DNA from: Chloroflexota bacterium
GTDB taxonomy: Bacteria > Chloroflexota > Anaerolineae > Anaerolineales > UBA11579
Direction of reading: 5' to 3'
NCBI GenBank assembly: GCA_016191875.1
Contig: JACPVG010000005.1
Location: 1-64,000 of the forward strand
Length of the DNA: 64,000 bases
A program made the translations under genes and the position numbers. A model generated the notes under the pieces. That model was not told where the DNA came from. It saw only the letters and a list, made by a program, of their open reading frames with translations, and searched no databases. Every line of letters begins with the position of its first letter. The first letter of the stretch is position 1. This document shows, in pieces, positions 8,424 to 17,070 of this stretch.

Positions 8424-8703
8424 GATGCAATTTTCAAGATTTCATGACAGATTCGAGGCCGCGCGCAGGAGGGCGGGACGCTTCTCCTTCAGGCTGCCTG
8501 ATGCGCCTCCCTCTGTTCTTCTCATAGGTGAATGAGAATTCTGGATAGTGTCCACCTTCGCGTGGGTATTGCCGCGGAGTCGAGGCTTTAGCCGAGTGTG
8601 TGGCGAACTCTCCGCGAAAGCGTCGACTCCCCCCACCAGACCTGGACATTCCCGAATTCTGATGTACCCTGTCCGGCTACAGAATTGCCCTTACAATTCC
8701 CCC
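8424..8703. repeat. Intergenic region with inverted pair of repeat family A
   Basis: No gene is supported here. Copies of repeat family A at 8576-8596 and 8610-8630 face each other across 13 bases and could form a large hairpin. Similar copies lie near nusG and after rplL. The rest is unremarkable apart from TACAAT at 8692-8697, the probable -10 element for the CobW gene. Confidence 0.55.
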
Positions 8704-9786
8704 ATGCTTTCCGACGACCCGCTCGGCCTGGACGGCCTGTCCCCTCCGGAAACTCCCATCCCCATCGTCCTGCTTACCGGTTTCCTCGGCGCAGGCAAAA
8801 CCACCCTGCTCAACCACATCCTGACCGCACCGCACGGCCTGCGCGCCGCCGTGCTGGTCAACGACTTCGGCGAGGTGGACATCGACGGCAGGCTGGTTGT
8901 AGATGTGGAGGGCGAAGACATCATCAGCCTGGAGAATGGTTGTGTGTGCTGCACCATTCGCGGCGACCTGTTGGCGGCGGTGCTGCGCCTTCTGCGCCGT
9001 CCCCAGCCCCCGGAAGCGATACTCATCGAAGCCAGCGGCCTGTCCTACCCCTCTGAGGTCGTCAAGACGTTTTCCCTCGCGCCCCTGCGGCCGTTTCTCA
9101 GCGTGGACAGCGTGCTGGCCGTGATCGACTGCGACCAGGCCCTGGGCTACCCGCTGGAAGCCTCCGAACTCGCCGCCGAGCAGGCCGGCATGGCCGATGT
9201 CGTCCTCCTCAACAAGGTGGATCTGGTGGATGGGGTAACGCTGGAGTCCGTGCGCGCCTGGGTGCGCGGCATCGTTCCGCTGGCGCGGCTGGTGGAAACC
9301 ACGTACGCCCGGATTCCTGTTGAAGCCCTGTTTGGATTAGGGGCGTCGGCCGTCGACCGTACGCGGGATGAGCCGGGAGAAGTTCACGTCCACACGCTGG
9401 ACGACCTGCCCCATGACCACCCCGGCCACATCCGGACGTTCTACACCTGGACCTACCGGGACGACGAGCCGCTGGCCTTGACCGCCCTGCGCGAAGTCAT
9501 CGACACCCTGCCAGCCCACATCTTGCGCGCCAAGGGCTGGGTGCTTCTGGCTGACCTGCCCGACGACCGCGCCTTGTTCCAGCAGGCGGGGACGCGTTCC
9601 AACCTGCGCCTGGCCGGGGGCTGGGGAGCGCAGCCGCCGCGCACCGAACTAGTTTTTATCTCCCTCTCCCCGGATTTTGACTCCGCCGACCTGCGCCTGC
9701 GCTTTGAATCCTGCCGTGCTGCTAATGCCGGCGTGCCGTTGCTCTCACGGGCTGAAATTGAAAAATGGATGGAATTTCAGAGGTAA
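8704..9786 (+). CDS. CobW/COG0523-family metal-chaperone GTPase
   Basis: The 360-residue protein has a P-loop (GFLGAGKTT, residues 26-34), a conserved metal-binding CxCC motif (C80-V-C82-C83 in ENGCVCCTIRGDL), a NKVD guanine-specificity motif and a C-terminal CobW_C domain. Family members deliver Zn, Co or Fe to target enzymes. The ATG at 8704 lies six bases after TACAAT and has no Shine-Dalgarno, suggesting a leaderless message. No Zur box or cobalamin gene is nearby, so the metal is undetermined. Confidence 0.93.
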   Translation: MLSDDPLGLDGLSPPETPIPIVLLTGFLGAGKTTLLNHILTAPHGLRAAVLVNDFGEVDIDGRLVVDVEGEDIISLENGCVCCTIRGDLLAAVLRLLRRPQPPEAILIEASGLSYPSEVVKTFSLAPLRPFLSVDSVLAVIDCDQALGYPLEASELAAEQAGMADVVLLNKVDLVDGVTLESVRAWVRGIVPLARLVETTYARIPVEALFGLGASAVDRTRDEPGEVHVHTLDDLPHDHPGHIRTFYTWTYRDDEPLALTALREVIDTLPAHILRAKGWVLLADLPDDRALFQQAGTRSNLRLAGGWGAQPPRTELVFISLSPDFDSADLRLRFESCRAANAGVPLLSRAEIEKWMEFQR

Positions 9787-9880
9787 TTGGCAATTCGGGA
9801 TGCGGGAATGAGGAGGGATGAATCGTCCCGTCGTTGTTCGTCACACTTCAGCACCCCCGCACTTCAGCACTCCTTTGCCT

Positions 9881-10363
9881 CTACCCTCGGTCTTCAATCA
9901 CCAACTGCGTCTGTTCCTCCGTTTGCACTGCGCCGGGCAGGTACTGACGCACATACTCGATCGCCCGCTGGCCGTTCAGCCGCAACAGCCGCCGGGCCAT
10001 GAGCGCCAGGAACGTTCCCGTGCGCCCCAATCCGGCCAGGCAGTGCACGGCCACATGCTTTCCCGTGAGCGCCTGGGCAATGGCCGCGTTGAGCGCGTCG
10101 TTCAACGCCTTGCCGTCCTCCGGTGTTGAGAAATCCGCGATGGGCAGGTGGATGACCTGCAAGCCCGCCGAGTCGTAGAACTTGCGCAGGTCGCGCCCGG
10201 ATTGCTCCATGGCCTCGGCGTCCGGGGTGAGCATGACCACCACCTGGATCCCGGCGTCCTGATATTCCTTGAACGCCTTGCCGCCCGTGTCGAACTGGCT
10301 GAACGGCATCGGGCTGCGGTACACTTGGCCGGGTGTGCCAAGGGGGATGTGGGTTAAGTTCAT
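9881..10363 (-). CDS. Dual-specificity/tyrosine-type protein phosphatase
   Basis: The 160-residue product has the Cys-based phosphatase signature H107-C108-LAGLGR114-TG, and a candidate general acid D77 in PIADFSTP. The short length and missing extra domains fit an atypical DSP that may act on protein phosphotyrosine or phosphoinositides. It stands alone, facing the CobW gene tail to tail; the 94 bases between hold no gene. Confidence 0.88.
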   Translation of the reverse strand: MNLTHIPLGTPGQVYRSPMPFSQFDTGGKAFKEYQDAGIQVVVMLTPDAEAMEQSGRDLRKFYDSAGLQVIHLPIADFSTPEDGKALNDALNAAIAQALTGKHVAVHCLAGLGRTGTFLALMARRLLRLNGQRAIEYVRQYLPGAVQTEEQTQLVIEDRG

Positions 10364-10638
10364 GGTCGGGAAGTCGTGAAGTCTTGAGATCGAGAAGTCC
10401 GTAGTCCTGTGTCCAGCGTCAAAGTGGTATGAGTGCCTGAATGCTCATTTCCAGACAGGCTTGATTCTACCGCGTGGGCAATGCAGATGAGCTTGCCGGT
10501 TGGCAGGCCCTGTCACCCTGCCTGTCCTGAGTGTGCGAAGGAAGCGAAGGGTCGCGAGTCGTTGGATCATTCAAACGTGCTGGCGGGAAACCGGAGAGCC
10601 TATTCCCAGGCGTGGTCTGCGCTGCCGGGCAACCCCGG
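10364..10638. other. Intergenic boundary of the AT-rich defence island
   Basis: No gene seen. Around 10518-10550 is a short phrase (CCTGTCCTGAGTGTGCGAAG) that recurs in degenerate inverted form near 60308. Base composition changes sharply to AT-rich just after 10680, inside the end of the nuclease gene. No transposase, tRNA or obvious target duplication was found at the edge. Confidence 0.4.
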
Positions 10639-11403
10639 CTATTTCTCCTTTCGAGGTTTCCTGGGAAGGCGTTCCGAGCCGGAATTAAGCTTCACAAGTT
10701 TCTGCCAATCTATCGCCCCATCAGAATTGCAGAATTCGGAGATAAATTGGGCGGTGAATCTGTTCAGAATCTTTGAATATTCCTCGACGAATTCATCGTT
10801 TCTTTCTTTGGCTCTGTGCCCCAACGGTTCAATGATCTCCAAATAGAGATTTTCATTGCCGGAAATAAGTGACCAAAAAGATTGACCACACAGTTTCAAA
10901 TAAGTGCCCTTATCTTTTTTGGAATTCCTCCCATAACAACACCCATTTATGGCGCGCACGTTCGCGTTGGGGTTGTTTGTTCTGAGGATTCTCTGAGCTT
11001 GAACAAAGTTTGCCTTCATCTTGCTAATCTGATCGCTATTCCCCCAGTTTGGCCCAGACTTTATTGCAATGAGATATATAATTCCATCCACTTCCATCTC
11101 TAAATCGATGCCAACGGCGGCGGATTTCTTTCCTCCGAAAACTCTCCCGGCGACGAAAATTGCCAGTCTTTCAAGAAATTCGCCAAATATAGTTTCTTCT
11201 TGAGAAGAGAGATGGGCATCAAGCAGCACCTTCACTAATTCCCCCGCCGCCAGAATATTCTTGGCCTTGAAAAGATATGGGTTCTTCCTCTTTAGAACCT
11301 TTTCAAGCTCGAGTTTTTCCAGACTTGTAAGTCGTTTGCCGTGGAAATCCCCAATGTTATTCTCAACGAACTCGACCACCTCCCTAATATCAAGGGGTCT
11401 CAT
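10639..11403 (-). CDS. PmeII-like type II restriction endonuclease
   Basis: The 254-residue product matches my recollection of the PmeII restriction endonuclease family: LLDAHLSSQEETIFGEFLE, GGKKSAAVGIDLE, IAIKSGPNWGNS, INGCCYGR. A PD-(D/E)XK-type core is visible as D100/E102 followed by K115. It should cut unmodified DNA at the site protected by the partner methylase. The ATG at 11403 follows GAGGG and overlaps the methylase stop by 14 bases, typical of a coupled R-M pair. Strikingly AT-rich compared with flanking genes, a sign of transfer. Confidence 0.8.
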   Translation of the reverse strand: MRPLDIREVVEFVENNIGDFHGKRLTSLEKLELEKVLKRKNPYLFKAKNILAAGELVKVLLDAHLSSQEETIFGEFLERLAIFVAGRVFGGKKSAAVGIDLEMEVDGIIYLIAIKSGPNWGNSDQISKMKANFVQAQRILRTNNPNANVRAINGCCYGRNSKKDKGTYLKLCGQSFWSLISGNENLYLEIIEPLGHRAKERNDEFVEEYSKILNRFTAQFISEFCNSDGAIDWQKLVKLNSGSERLPRKPRKEK

Positions 11404-12247
11404 ACCGCCCTCGTTCCTCAAATAGCACAAGTTGCTTCTGATCCACCCGCCCTTTGGCTACACCAAAGTACTCGTCGGTGATTTCAACGCCGATTGAATT
11501 TCGTCTCATTCGTTGCGCGACCAAATTGGTGGTGCCCGAACCCATGAACGGGTCAAGCACCCAATCGCCCTCTTTGGTAAACAACTTGATGAACCATTCC
11601 GGCAGGGCCTCCGGGAATACGGCGCTGTGATTCTTGTTGCCTGTCTCGGTTGCCATGTGGATGACGTTGGTCGGATAGACCTTTTCGCGCCCCACCCAGT
11701 TCGAGACGTTCTTGCCAAAGCCGCTGCCGACCTTGCTGGGGTCTCTGAGCTTATCCACCTCGCTCAGGTTATTCAGCCGGGATTTGGCCCACTTGCCGAC
11801 TGGAACCATGACCTCTTCCTGGTACATCTTGAAGCGTTTGCTCTTGTTGAACTGAAGCAGCCGTTCCCATGAATCTCTGAAACGGTTCGGCCATTTGCCG
11901 GGGTAACTGTTCTTCTTATGCCACATGAATTCTTCCGTCCACAACCACCCTTGTTCGCGCATGGCAAGAATCAACTCGATGACGTAAGTGTGCCGTTCAC
12001 CGTTGACGACCCGCTCCTTGATGTTTAGCACGAACGTCCCAGATGGCTTGAGCACGCGCAGGAATTCTGCGCTTCTTGTTAAGAACCACTCAACGTACCT
12101 ATCGGGGTGAACACCGCCATACGTTTCCACTCGTTGGTCGGCATAGGGCGGCGACGTAAAGATAAGGTCGATGGAGTTATCCTCGACCTCTTTCAAGACC
12201 TCTAGACAGTCACCCAGATACAATCGTGTTTGTGCTTTACTCGCCAT
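11390..12247 (-). CDS. Site-specific DNA methyltransferase, beta-class (N4-cytosine or N6-adenine)
   Basis: The 285-residue enzyme has catalytic motif IV TSPPY (residues 31-35) before the AdoMet motif DPFMGSGTT (232-240), the order of beta-class amino-methylases. A target-recognition region lies between. TSPPY occurs in both m4C and some m6A enzymes, so the modified base is open. The ATG at 12247 has GGAAAG upstream and is preferred over a TTG four codons earlier. It overlaps the restriction gene and is the modification half of that pair. Confidence 0.9.
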   Translation of the reverse strand: MASKAQTRLYLGDCLEVLKEVEDNSIDLIFTSPPYADQRVETYGGVHPDRYVEWFLTRSAEFLRVLKPSGTFVLNIKERVVNGERHTYVIELILAMREQGWLWTEEFMWHKKNSYPGKWPNRFRDSWERLLQFNKSKRFKMYQEEVMVPVGKWAKSRLNNLSEVDKLRDPSKVGSGFGKNVSNWVGREKVYPTNVIHMATETGNKNHSAVFPEALPEWFIKLFTKEGDWVLDPFMGSGTTNLVAQRMRRNSIGVEITDEYFGVAKGRVDQKQLVLFEERGRYETP

Positions 12248-12299
12248 GGATCTTTCCAAAATACATCTTCAATCAAATTTGCATGAACATGTAGATGTT

Positions 12300-12518
12300 C
12301 TAATTGTACGCGTGAAGGTGGTCGTCTACTTCAAATGTCCTGTTACATTTCTTGCAGGACACATAGAGAGTAACACCAATTTCTCGATTGTACCCTTTAC
12401 AGTCTGGGCAAATCCATTCATAGCCGGAGGCGATTAGATCGACGGAATCGAGGGGTTCTTCTTTCCCGGTCTGTTCTTTACTTTCCCGAAGAATCTTATC
12501 TATGTGGGATTCGGTCAT
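12300..12518 (-). CDS. Small zinc-ribbon protein in the defence operon
   Basis: The 72-residue protein has two CxxC pairs (CPDC and CKKC) separated by 15 residues, a plausible single zinc ribbon, plus a charged N-terminal helix. It starts four bases after the upstream ATPase gene stops and precedes the methylase by about 50 bases, so it belongs to the operon. I do not recognise a named family. It could be an adaptor or regulator of the OLD-type nuclease or of the R-M genes. Confidence 0.72.
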   Translation of the reverse strand: MTESHIDKILRESKEQTGKEEPLDSVDLIASGYEWICPDCKGYNREIGVTLYVSCKKCNRTFEVDDHLHAYN

Positions 12519-12522
12519 AGGG

Positions 12523-14244
12523 CTAGTTATTCCATTTCTTTATAAGGTCAATAATTGATCCTATTTGCTTTCTTAATTTGGCATCCATGTCAGAAACTGA
12601 GAAGTGCTCAACTAACTCATAGGCAAATTTGATCTTGTTTGAAGAGTAATCTATTGAGTTTATGTTCATAGCTGAAGCAATGCGCATTACAGCATCTTCA
12701 AATCTATCGTAAGCACCAAATCCCTGCTCTGTTGCAGTCTCAGGTTCCACATTTGCCCTATATGCTAGCCACCGAGTTACTGTTTTCAGCGCTATGTAGT
12801 TCTCAATCTCTCGACCCTCTGTAATCCAACAGTAAGAATCAGAATGTTCGCACTCTTGCCTGATGCGAAGTTTTGTTTTCCCCAATTTCCTTCTTGGGGC
12901 ATCTTTATCGCTATCCATTATTACAATTGCGCGTTGGTTAATCTTTAGCAATTGAATTAACCCTTCGGGTACAGTTTCAAAATCAACTGAGAGGTGACTA
13001 GCCAACCTGCCTCCATAAAACATTATCGAATAGTGTCTACCTTCGACCAGATCAGAATCGATTAGGCTGATCCACTTATTGATGAATGTCCTGTCGCTTG
13101 GACCTTCGACCCAAATCACACAATTGCATTGCAATAGATCGCTGGGTTTGACACCCAATTCGCGCACTGCCGTGATTACCTGATCCCTGTCTACAATGGG
13201 ACCTCCCACTGTAGACTTGTCAATTCTCTGCAATAGGAAGACTTGGATCTTAGAAGAATTCCCTGATGCAATTTCCAATTGAGAATTTATGAACGTTGGT
13301 GAATGAGAACTTATCAGGTACTGATTGTCAGTTTCCTCAATCAAGAACCTCAGAAACTCTCGCTGAAGAATTGGATGAAGATGTATTTCGGGTTCCTCAA
13401 TGCAACAAAGTGAACTATTCAGTGAAAGAACCGCTGTAATTAATATTACCAGCTCATGCACGCCTGTCCCATAGGACGAAAGTGGAAGCCTCAATCCCTC
13501 GTTATTAATTATGATGTGATCGTGGTTTTTTGGAATTTCGAGTGATGCGTTAGGCAAGTTTAGGAGCCTTCGAACTGCATTTTGAATCTTCCTAAATTTG
13601 TCTTGGTCAGGGTCCTGGCCGATTTCAGGAACCCGATAATTGCCGAGAAGTTCGATTAATCCTTTTCCGTTAAACTCATACTCGCCACCCGGCTCGCTTT
13701 TTCGGAATTCAGGAATTGTTTCTATCTTCTGTGGGAGAGCAGAGCGAAAATATTTGTCGAATATCAGCTGACCACTTTTATCCGTAAACTCCTTAAATAT
13801 TACATCTTTGTCTACATGCTGGTTCCAGTGTGACTGGACTAACGCCCGCAAAAGTTTATTGGCTAGATTGAAATCTTGTACTTCTGCAAATGTGTTATTT
13901 GAAACAGCAAAAGAGTTCTTTCCGTTTTGCCCAAAAGTGAACTCAAAATAAATGTTGCTGGTTCCTAATAGATTCCTAACTTCAGGAAGTTCCTTATCTT
14001 CGATGCTGAAAAATATACAGAATGTAACTGGGGAGTTCTCATCACGATTGCGGTAATCCAGGCCATCAAGTTGATGTTCGGGTCTGAATAACCTCTTGAT
14101 CAGGTGATCCATACCCTTAAGGACGTTTGATTTACCAGTGTTGTTTTGCCCCACAAGAATATTGCACTTGCTCCAGGGGTCAAGTAAGACACCTTCAGAT
14201 CCGATGCTCCTGAAATTCTGAATTTTGAATCCCGATAATTTCAT
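12523..14244 (-). CDS. OLD-family ATPase/TOPRIM nuclease
   Basis: The 573-residue protein begins MKLSGFKIQNFRSIG and has a P-loop GQNNTGKS (32-39), an ABC-type signature and Walker B region (CIEEPEIHLHP), and a C-terminal TOPRIM domain (IWVEGPSDRTFI with catalytic Glu, and VIMDSDKD). OLD proteins act as nucleases in phage defence, alone or with a partner. No UvrD-like GajB neighbour is present, so this is not a Gabija pair. It is first in an AT-rich operon with a zinc ribbon, a methylase and a restriction enzyme. Confidence 0.88.
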   Translation of the reverse strand: MKLSGFKIQNFRSIGSEGVLLDPWSKCNILVGQNNTGKSNVLKGMDHLIKRLFRPEHQLDGLDYRNRDENSPVTFCIFFSIEDKELPEVRNLLGTSNIYFEFTFGQNGKNSFAVSNNTFAEVQDFNLANKLLRALVQSHWNQHVDKDVIFKEFTDKSGQLIFDKYFRSALPQKIETIPEFRKSEPGGEYEFNGKGLIELLGNYRVPEIGQDPDQDKFRKIQNAVRRLLNLPNASLEIPKNHDHIIINNEGLRLPLSSYGTGVHELVILITAVLSLNSSLCCIEEPEIHLHPILQREFLRFLIEETDNQYLISSHSPTFINSQLEIASGNSSKIQVFLLQRIDKSTVGGPIVDRDQVITAVRELGVKPSDLLQCNCVIWVEGPSDRTFINKWISLIDSDLVEGRHYSIMFYGGRLASHLSVDFETVPEGLIQLLKINQRAIVIMDSDKDAPRRKLGKTKLRIRQECEHSDSYCWITEGREIENYIALKTVTRWLAYRANVEPETATEQGFGAYDRFEDAVMRIASAMNINSIDYSSNKIKFAYELVEHFSVSDMDAKLRKQIGSIIDLIKKWNN

Positions 14245-14305
14245 CTTGCCTCAAACCTTCCTCAGATTATCGCGGCCACTTTCGCCTCGTTGATCTTCTT
14301 CCGCA

Positions 14306-16036
14306 CTAAAACCCCAATTCCTTCTTCCGCTCTTCCTCACTCTTCTTCGCCGCGCCGGCCTTCTTGCCCAGCAGTTCTTCCCAGAAGCGGTCGTCGTAGC
14401 GGCGCGAGCGCACCGGCAGCGGCATCGGCACGCCCCAGCCCATCAGCATCACTTCCTCTTTCGGTTGCAGGCGCGCCAGCATCCCGCGCAGCGCCTCGCG
14501 CCCGGCCAGGCCGGAGAGCACCGCCCGGATGTCGTCGTCGTCGCCCAGCCAGCCGGAGATGCGCGTCCCCAACTGGCTCATCACCTCATCATAGATCTGC
14601 GAGGGCCGCTGGTCGATGATCAGCAGGGTCACATAATACTTGCGCAGTTCGCGCGCAATCGTGCTGAAGGTCGTCTGCGAGGCCATCTCGCGATTGAGCA
14701 GTTTGTGCGCCTCCTCCACCACGATCACCAACGGACGCGGCTTGTTCTTGTCCGTCGAGCGGTACTCGTTGGTGCGTTCCTCCCAGCGCCGCCGGATCAG
14801 GCGCGTCAGCAGGTTGGTCACCAGTAGGTAGTCCAGGTCGCTGTCGTTCTTGCCGAAAGAGAGCAGGACGTGTTGCCCGGCCTCCAACGCCTTGATGATT
14901 TCCTGGATGCCGTCCGAGGCGGGTTCGTCCACTACGTAATCCAGGCTGAACAGGCGGCGCAGTTTGCTGTGCAGGCCCTCGGCGGCCATCACGTTCACGC
15001 CGTTCTCGTTGGCCCAGTAGGCCACGCTGCCCGGCGCGGGCGCCTTCTTGCCCTGGTCGTTTTCGACGACCGTCCCAACCGCCATGTCGCGGAATTCGCG
15101 CAGCCAGTTCTGGTGGCCGAAGGTCGTTACCAGCGCGTCCAGCGTGGTGGGCGTGGTTTCTTTCAGGTTCAGTTCGCGGGTCAACAGTTCCACGTCCTGC
15201 GGCTGGATGTCGCTGGTGGCGATCTCCAGGTTGAAATCCGGGTTCTGGCCGCGGATGAGCGCGCCGCGCCCCAGCCCAACGATTCGCACCTTGCTGCTGA
15301 ACTTGTTTTTCAGGCCCACCACCTTCTGGCCGGTATCCGAAGCCACGTCGTCCAGGCCATACTCGTTGTGCATGTCGAATACCAGGATCGAGGCTTCGTC
15401 GTAATGGATCAGCCCCGCCAGCAGCAGGCGGGTGAGGAACGACTTGCCGGTGCCGGTTGCACCGAACACGCCGGATGACCGCTGGACGAACTTGTCCATA
15501 TCCAGCGCCACGGGGTGGCCCTGCTCGCGCGTGTGGCCGATGATGAAGTTGGCCTTCTTCGCCGTGTCGCCGAAGATCTCGGCGATGTCGCCGGGCGTGG
15601 CAAGGCGCACGCGGGAATGGTGCGGCGGCACGGTCTTGACCGGAATCGGGCGCGGCTGTTCCTTCAACCCCGCATCTATCGCCTTCTGCCATGCTTTGTA
15701 CTCCGGGCTGTCGAGGTCCGGGCCGCGCTCCATCATCAGGCTCGGCAGCACTTCCAGGTTGGTATAGAGCGTCTGGCCGTAGAGCAGGTCGGCCAAATAC
15801 GGGGCCACGCGGTTGCCCATCGGCTCATCGGCAAAGCGCGGGTCGGTCGCGCCCAGCATCAGGTCGGTCACCAGGCCGTAGAACAGCCAGTCCCGGTTCT
15901 CGACGATGACGAACGCACCCTCCTGCACCTCGTTGGCCGGCACTTCCAGCCGCACCACGAACGACTCCTTCAACCCGCCGCCGACTACATACCCAATGAA
16001 TTTCTGATTTTCGATTGCTGATTGTTGATTGCTCAT
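14306..16036 (-). CDS. herA: HerA-type DNA translocase ATPase
   Basis: The 576-residue protein has an N-terminal HAS-like beta-barrel (FIGYVVGGG, EGAFVIVENRDWLFYG), a FtsK/HerA RecA domain with P-loop GATGTGKS, Walker B VIVVEEAHKL and a later DQRPSQI sensor region. HerA hexamers pump DNA into NurA for end resection. The first residues NQQSAIENQK come from an AT-rich repeat (AATCAACAATCAGCAATCG) common in the intergenic DNA, so the true start could be further in. It is last in a NurA/HAS/HerA operon. Confidence 0.88.
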   Translation of the reverse strand: MSNQQSAIENQKFIGYVVGGGLKESFVVRLEVPANEVQEGAFVIVENRDWLFYGLVTDLMLGATDPRFADEPMGNRVAPYLADLLYGQTLYTNLEVLPSLMMERGPDLDSPEYKAWQKAIDAGLKEQPRPIPVKTVPPHHSRVRLATPGDIAEIFGDTAKKANFIIGHTREQGHPVALDMDKFVQRSSGVFGATGTGKSFLTRLLLAGLIHYDEASILVFDMHNEYGLDDVASDTGQKVVGLKNKFSSKVRIVGLGRGALIRGQNPDFNLEIATSDIQPQDVELLTRELNLKETTPTTLDALVTTFGHQNWLREFRDMAVGTVVENDQGKKAPAPGSVAYWANENGVNVMAAEGLHSKLRRLFSLDYVVDEPASDGIQEIIKALEAGQHVLLSFGKNDSDLDYLLVTNLLTRLIRRRWEERTNEYRSTDKNKPRPLVIVVEEAHKLLNREMASQTTFSTIARELRKYYVTLLIIDQRPSQIYDEVMSQLGTRISGWLGDDDDIRAVLSGLAGREALRGMLARLQPKEEVMLMGWGVPMPLPVRSRRYDDRFWEELLGKKAGAAKKSEEERKKELGF

Positions 16037-16038
16037 TC

Positions 16039-16404
16039 TCAAGCGCCCTTTCGCAAGTTCTTGCGTGCTGTTTTCACTGTGGCCGTTAATATGGCAACCA
16101 GTTCGTTGGCTTCTTTCATTAGGTCTTTTAACTTCTCTTCACTGACGAGTTTGGCTTCGGTGAGTAGTTCCATCCAATAGAGGGATTCATCTGCTTCTTC
16201 AATCGCAATCCCGGCCTTGGCGACAAATTCCGCCTTGGAGCGTCCGCGACACGCAGCCCGGTAGTTCGCTCCCACAGATGTAGCTGACCGCATCAATTGC
16301 TGACCAATGTGATTCGCTGTGCGGCTGGTTGGAAGCACATCCACCAATCGGATGACCCGCAACCCGAAATCTTTGGTGCGCTTTTTCAAGGCATCAGCAT
16401 TCAT
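16039..16404 (-). CDS. Four-helix-bundle protein (S23/IVS-encoded family)
   Basis: The 121-residue all-helical protein has the family hallmarks VIRLVDVLPTSRTANHIGQQL, MRSATSVGANYRAA and EADESLYWMELL. These proteins were first found in 23S rRNA intervening sequences and are spread singly through genomes; function is unknown. It sits between the HAS-barrel and HerA genes, is flanked on both sides by the AT-rich CAATC-type repeat (16010-16034 and 16450-16478), and is less GC-rich than the neighbours. It therefore looks like a late insertion into the operon. Confidence 0.88.
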   Translation of the reverse strand: MNADALKKRTKDFGLRVIRLVDVLPTSRTANHIGQQLMRSATSVGANYRAACRGRSKAEFVAKAGIAIEEADESLYWMELLTEAKLVSEEKLKDLMKEANELVAILTATVKTARKNLRKGA

Positions 16405-16473
16405 GGATCTTTATAGACCTCGCCAAGTAGACCTCGATTGCTATCGGACAATCAGCAATCTTCAATCAACAAT

Positions 16474-17070
16474 CTAAAATGCCATTGCATCGCCAAGCGC
16501 GCTAAGTACAGATGTGAGGCTGGAATAGTCATCTCGAAGTAAGGTGATCAATTCTTGCGCCGCCCGCTGCGCCCAACCATCATCCCCGTGCGCCGCGTGC
16601 GCCGCCTTCAGGTGCGCGGCCAGCAACTCGCCCACCGGCACGTTCTCGGCGCGCAGGATGTGCCGGAAGTAGCCGAAGCGCCCGGCGGCGGTGAACTCGG
16701 CCACTTCCTCCGGCGGGCACAACTCGATCACGTCCAGGCTCAGCGGCGGGCGCGGCGGCAGCAGGTGCTGGATGCGCTCATTCTTGTGCCCGACCACCAG
16801 CACCGTCATCTCGATCGGCACGTTGCGGTTCAGTCGGTTATCGGCGATGATGGATTCTTCGACCGTATCGGCCGTCACCAGTTGGCGCACCAGGCCGTCG
16901 TCCTCGATGCTGATGGCGCTGATCAGGCCATAGACGTGCAGGCCGTTGCCGAGCGGCGCGCGCACCAGCGCGCCGAACTCCGGCGCCTCCAGTTGCGTCA
17001 CCTTGCAGCCGACCACGAACTCGGTGGTGCTGCCGCGCAGCATGCGGCCAATTTCGTATTGTTGGCTCAT
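16474..17070 (-). CDS. HAS-barrel protein of the HerA/NurA operon
   Basis: The 198-residue product has a beta-rich first half (IGRMLRGSTTEFVVGCK, FGALVRAPLGNGLHVYGLISAI), like the HAS barrel at the N terminus of HerA, and an all-helical C-terminal half. Its start overlaps the nurA stop by four bases (ATGA). It probably serves as an assembly or docking subunit of the HerA-NurA machine. The role is inferred from fold resemblance and position. Confidence 0.7.
   Translation of the reverse strand: MSQQYEIGRMLRGSTTEFVVGCKVTQLEAPEFGALVRAPLGNGLHVYGLISAISIEDDGLVRQLVTADTVEESIIADNRLNRNVPIEMTVLVVGHKNERIQHLLPPRPPLSLDVIELCPPEEVAEFTAAGRFGYFRHILRAENVPVGELLAAHLKAAHAAHGDDGWAQRAAQELITLLRDDYSSLTSVLSALGDAMAF

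Noticed and set aside
12523-14244. Gabija (GajAB) system
   Set aside because: The OLD/TOPRIM protein could be GajA-like but there is no UvrD-type GajB gene next to it.
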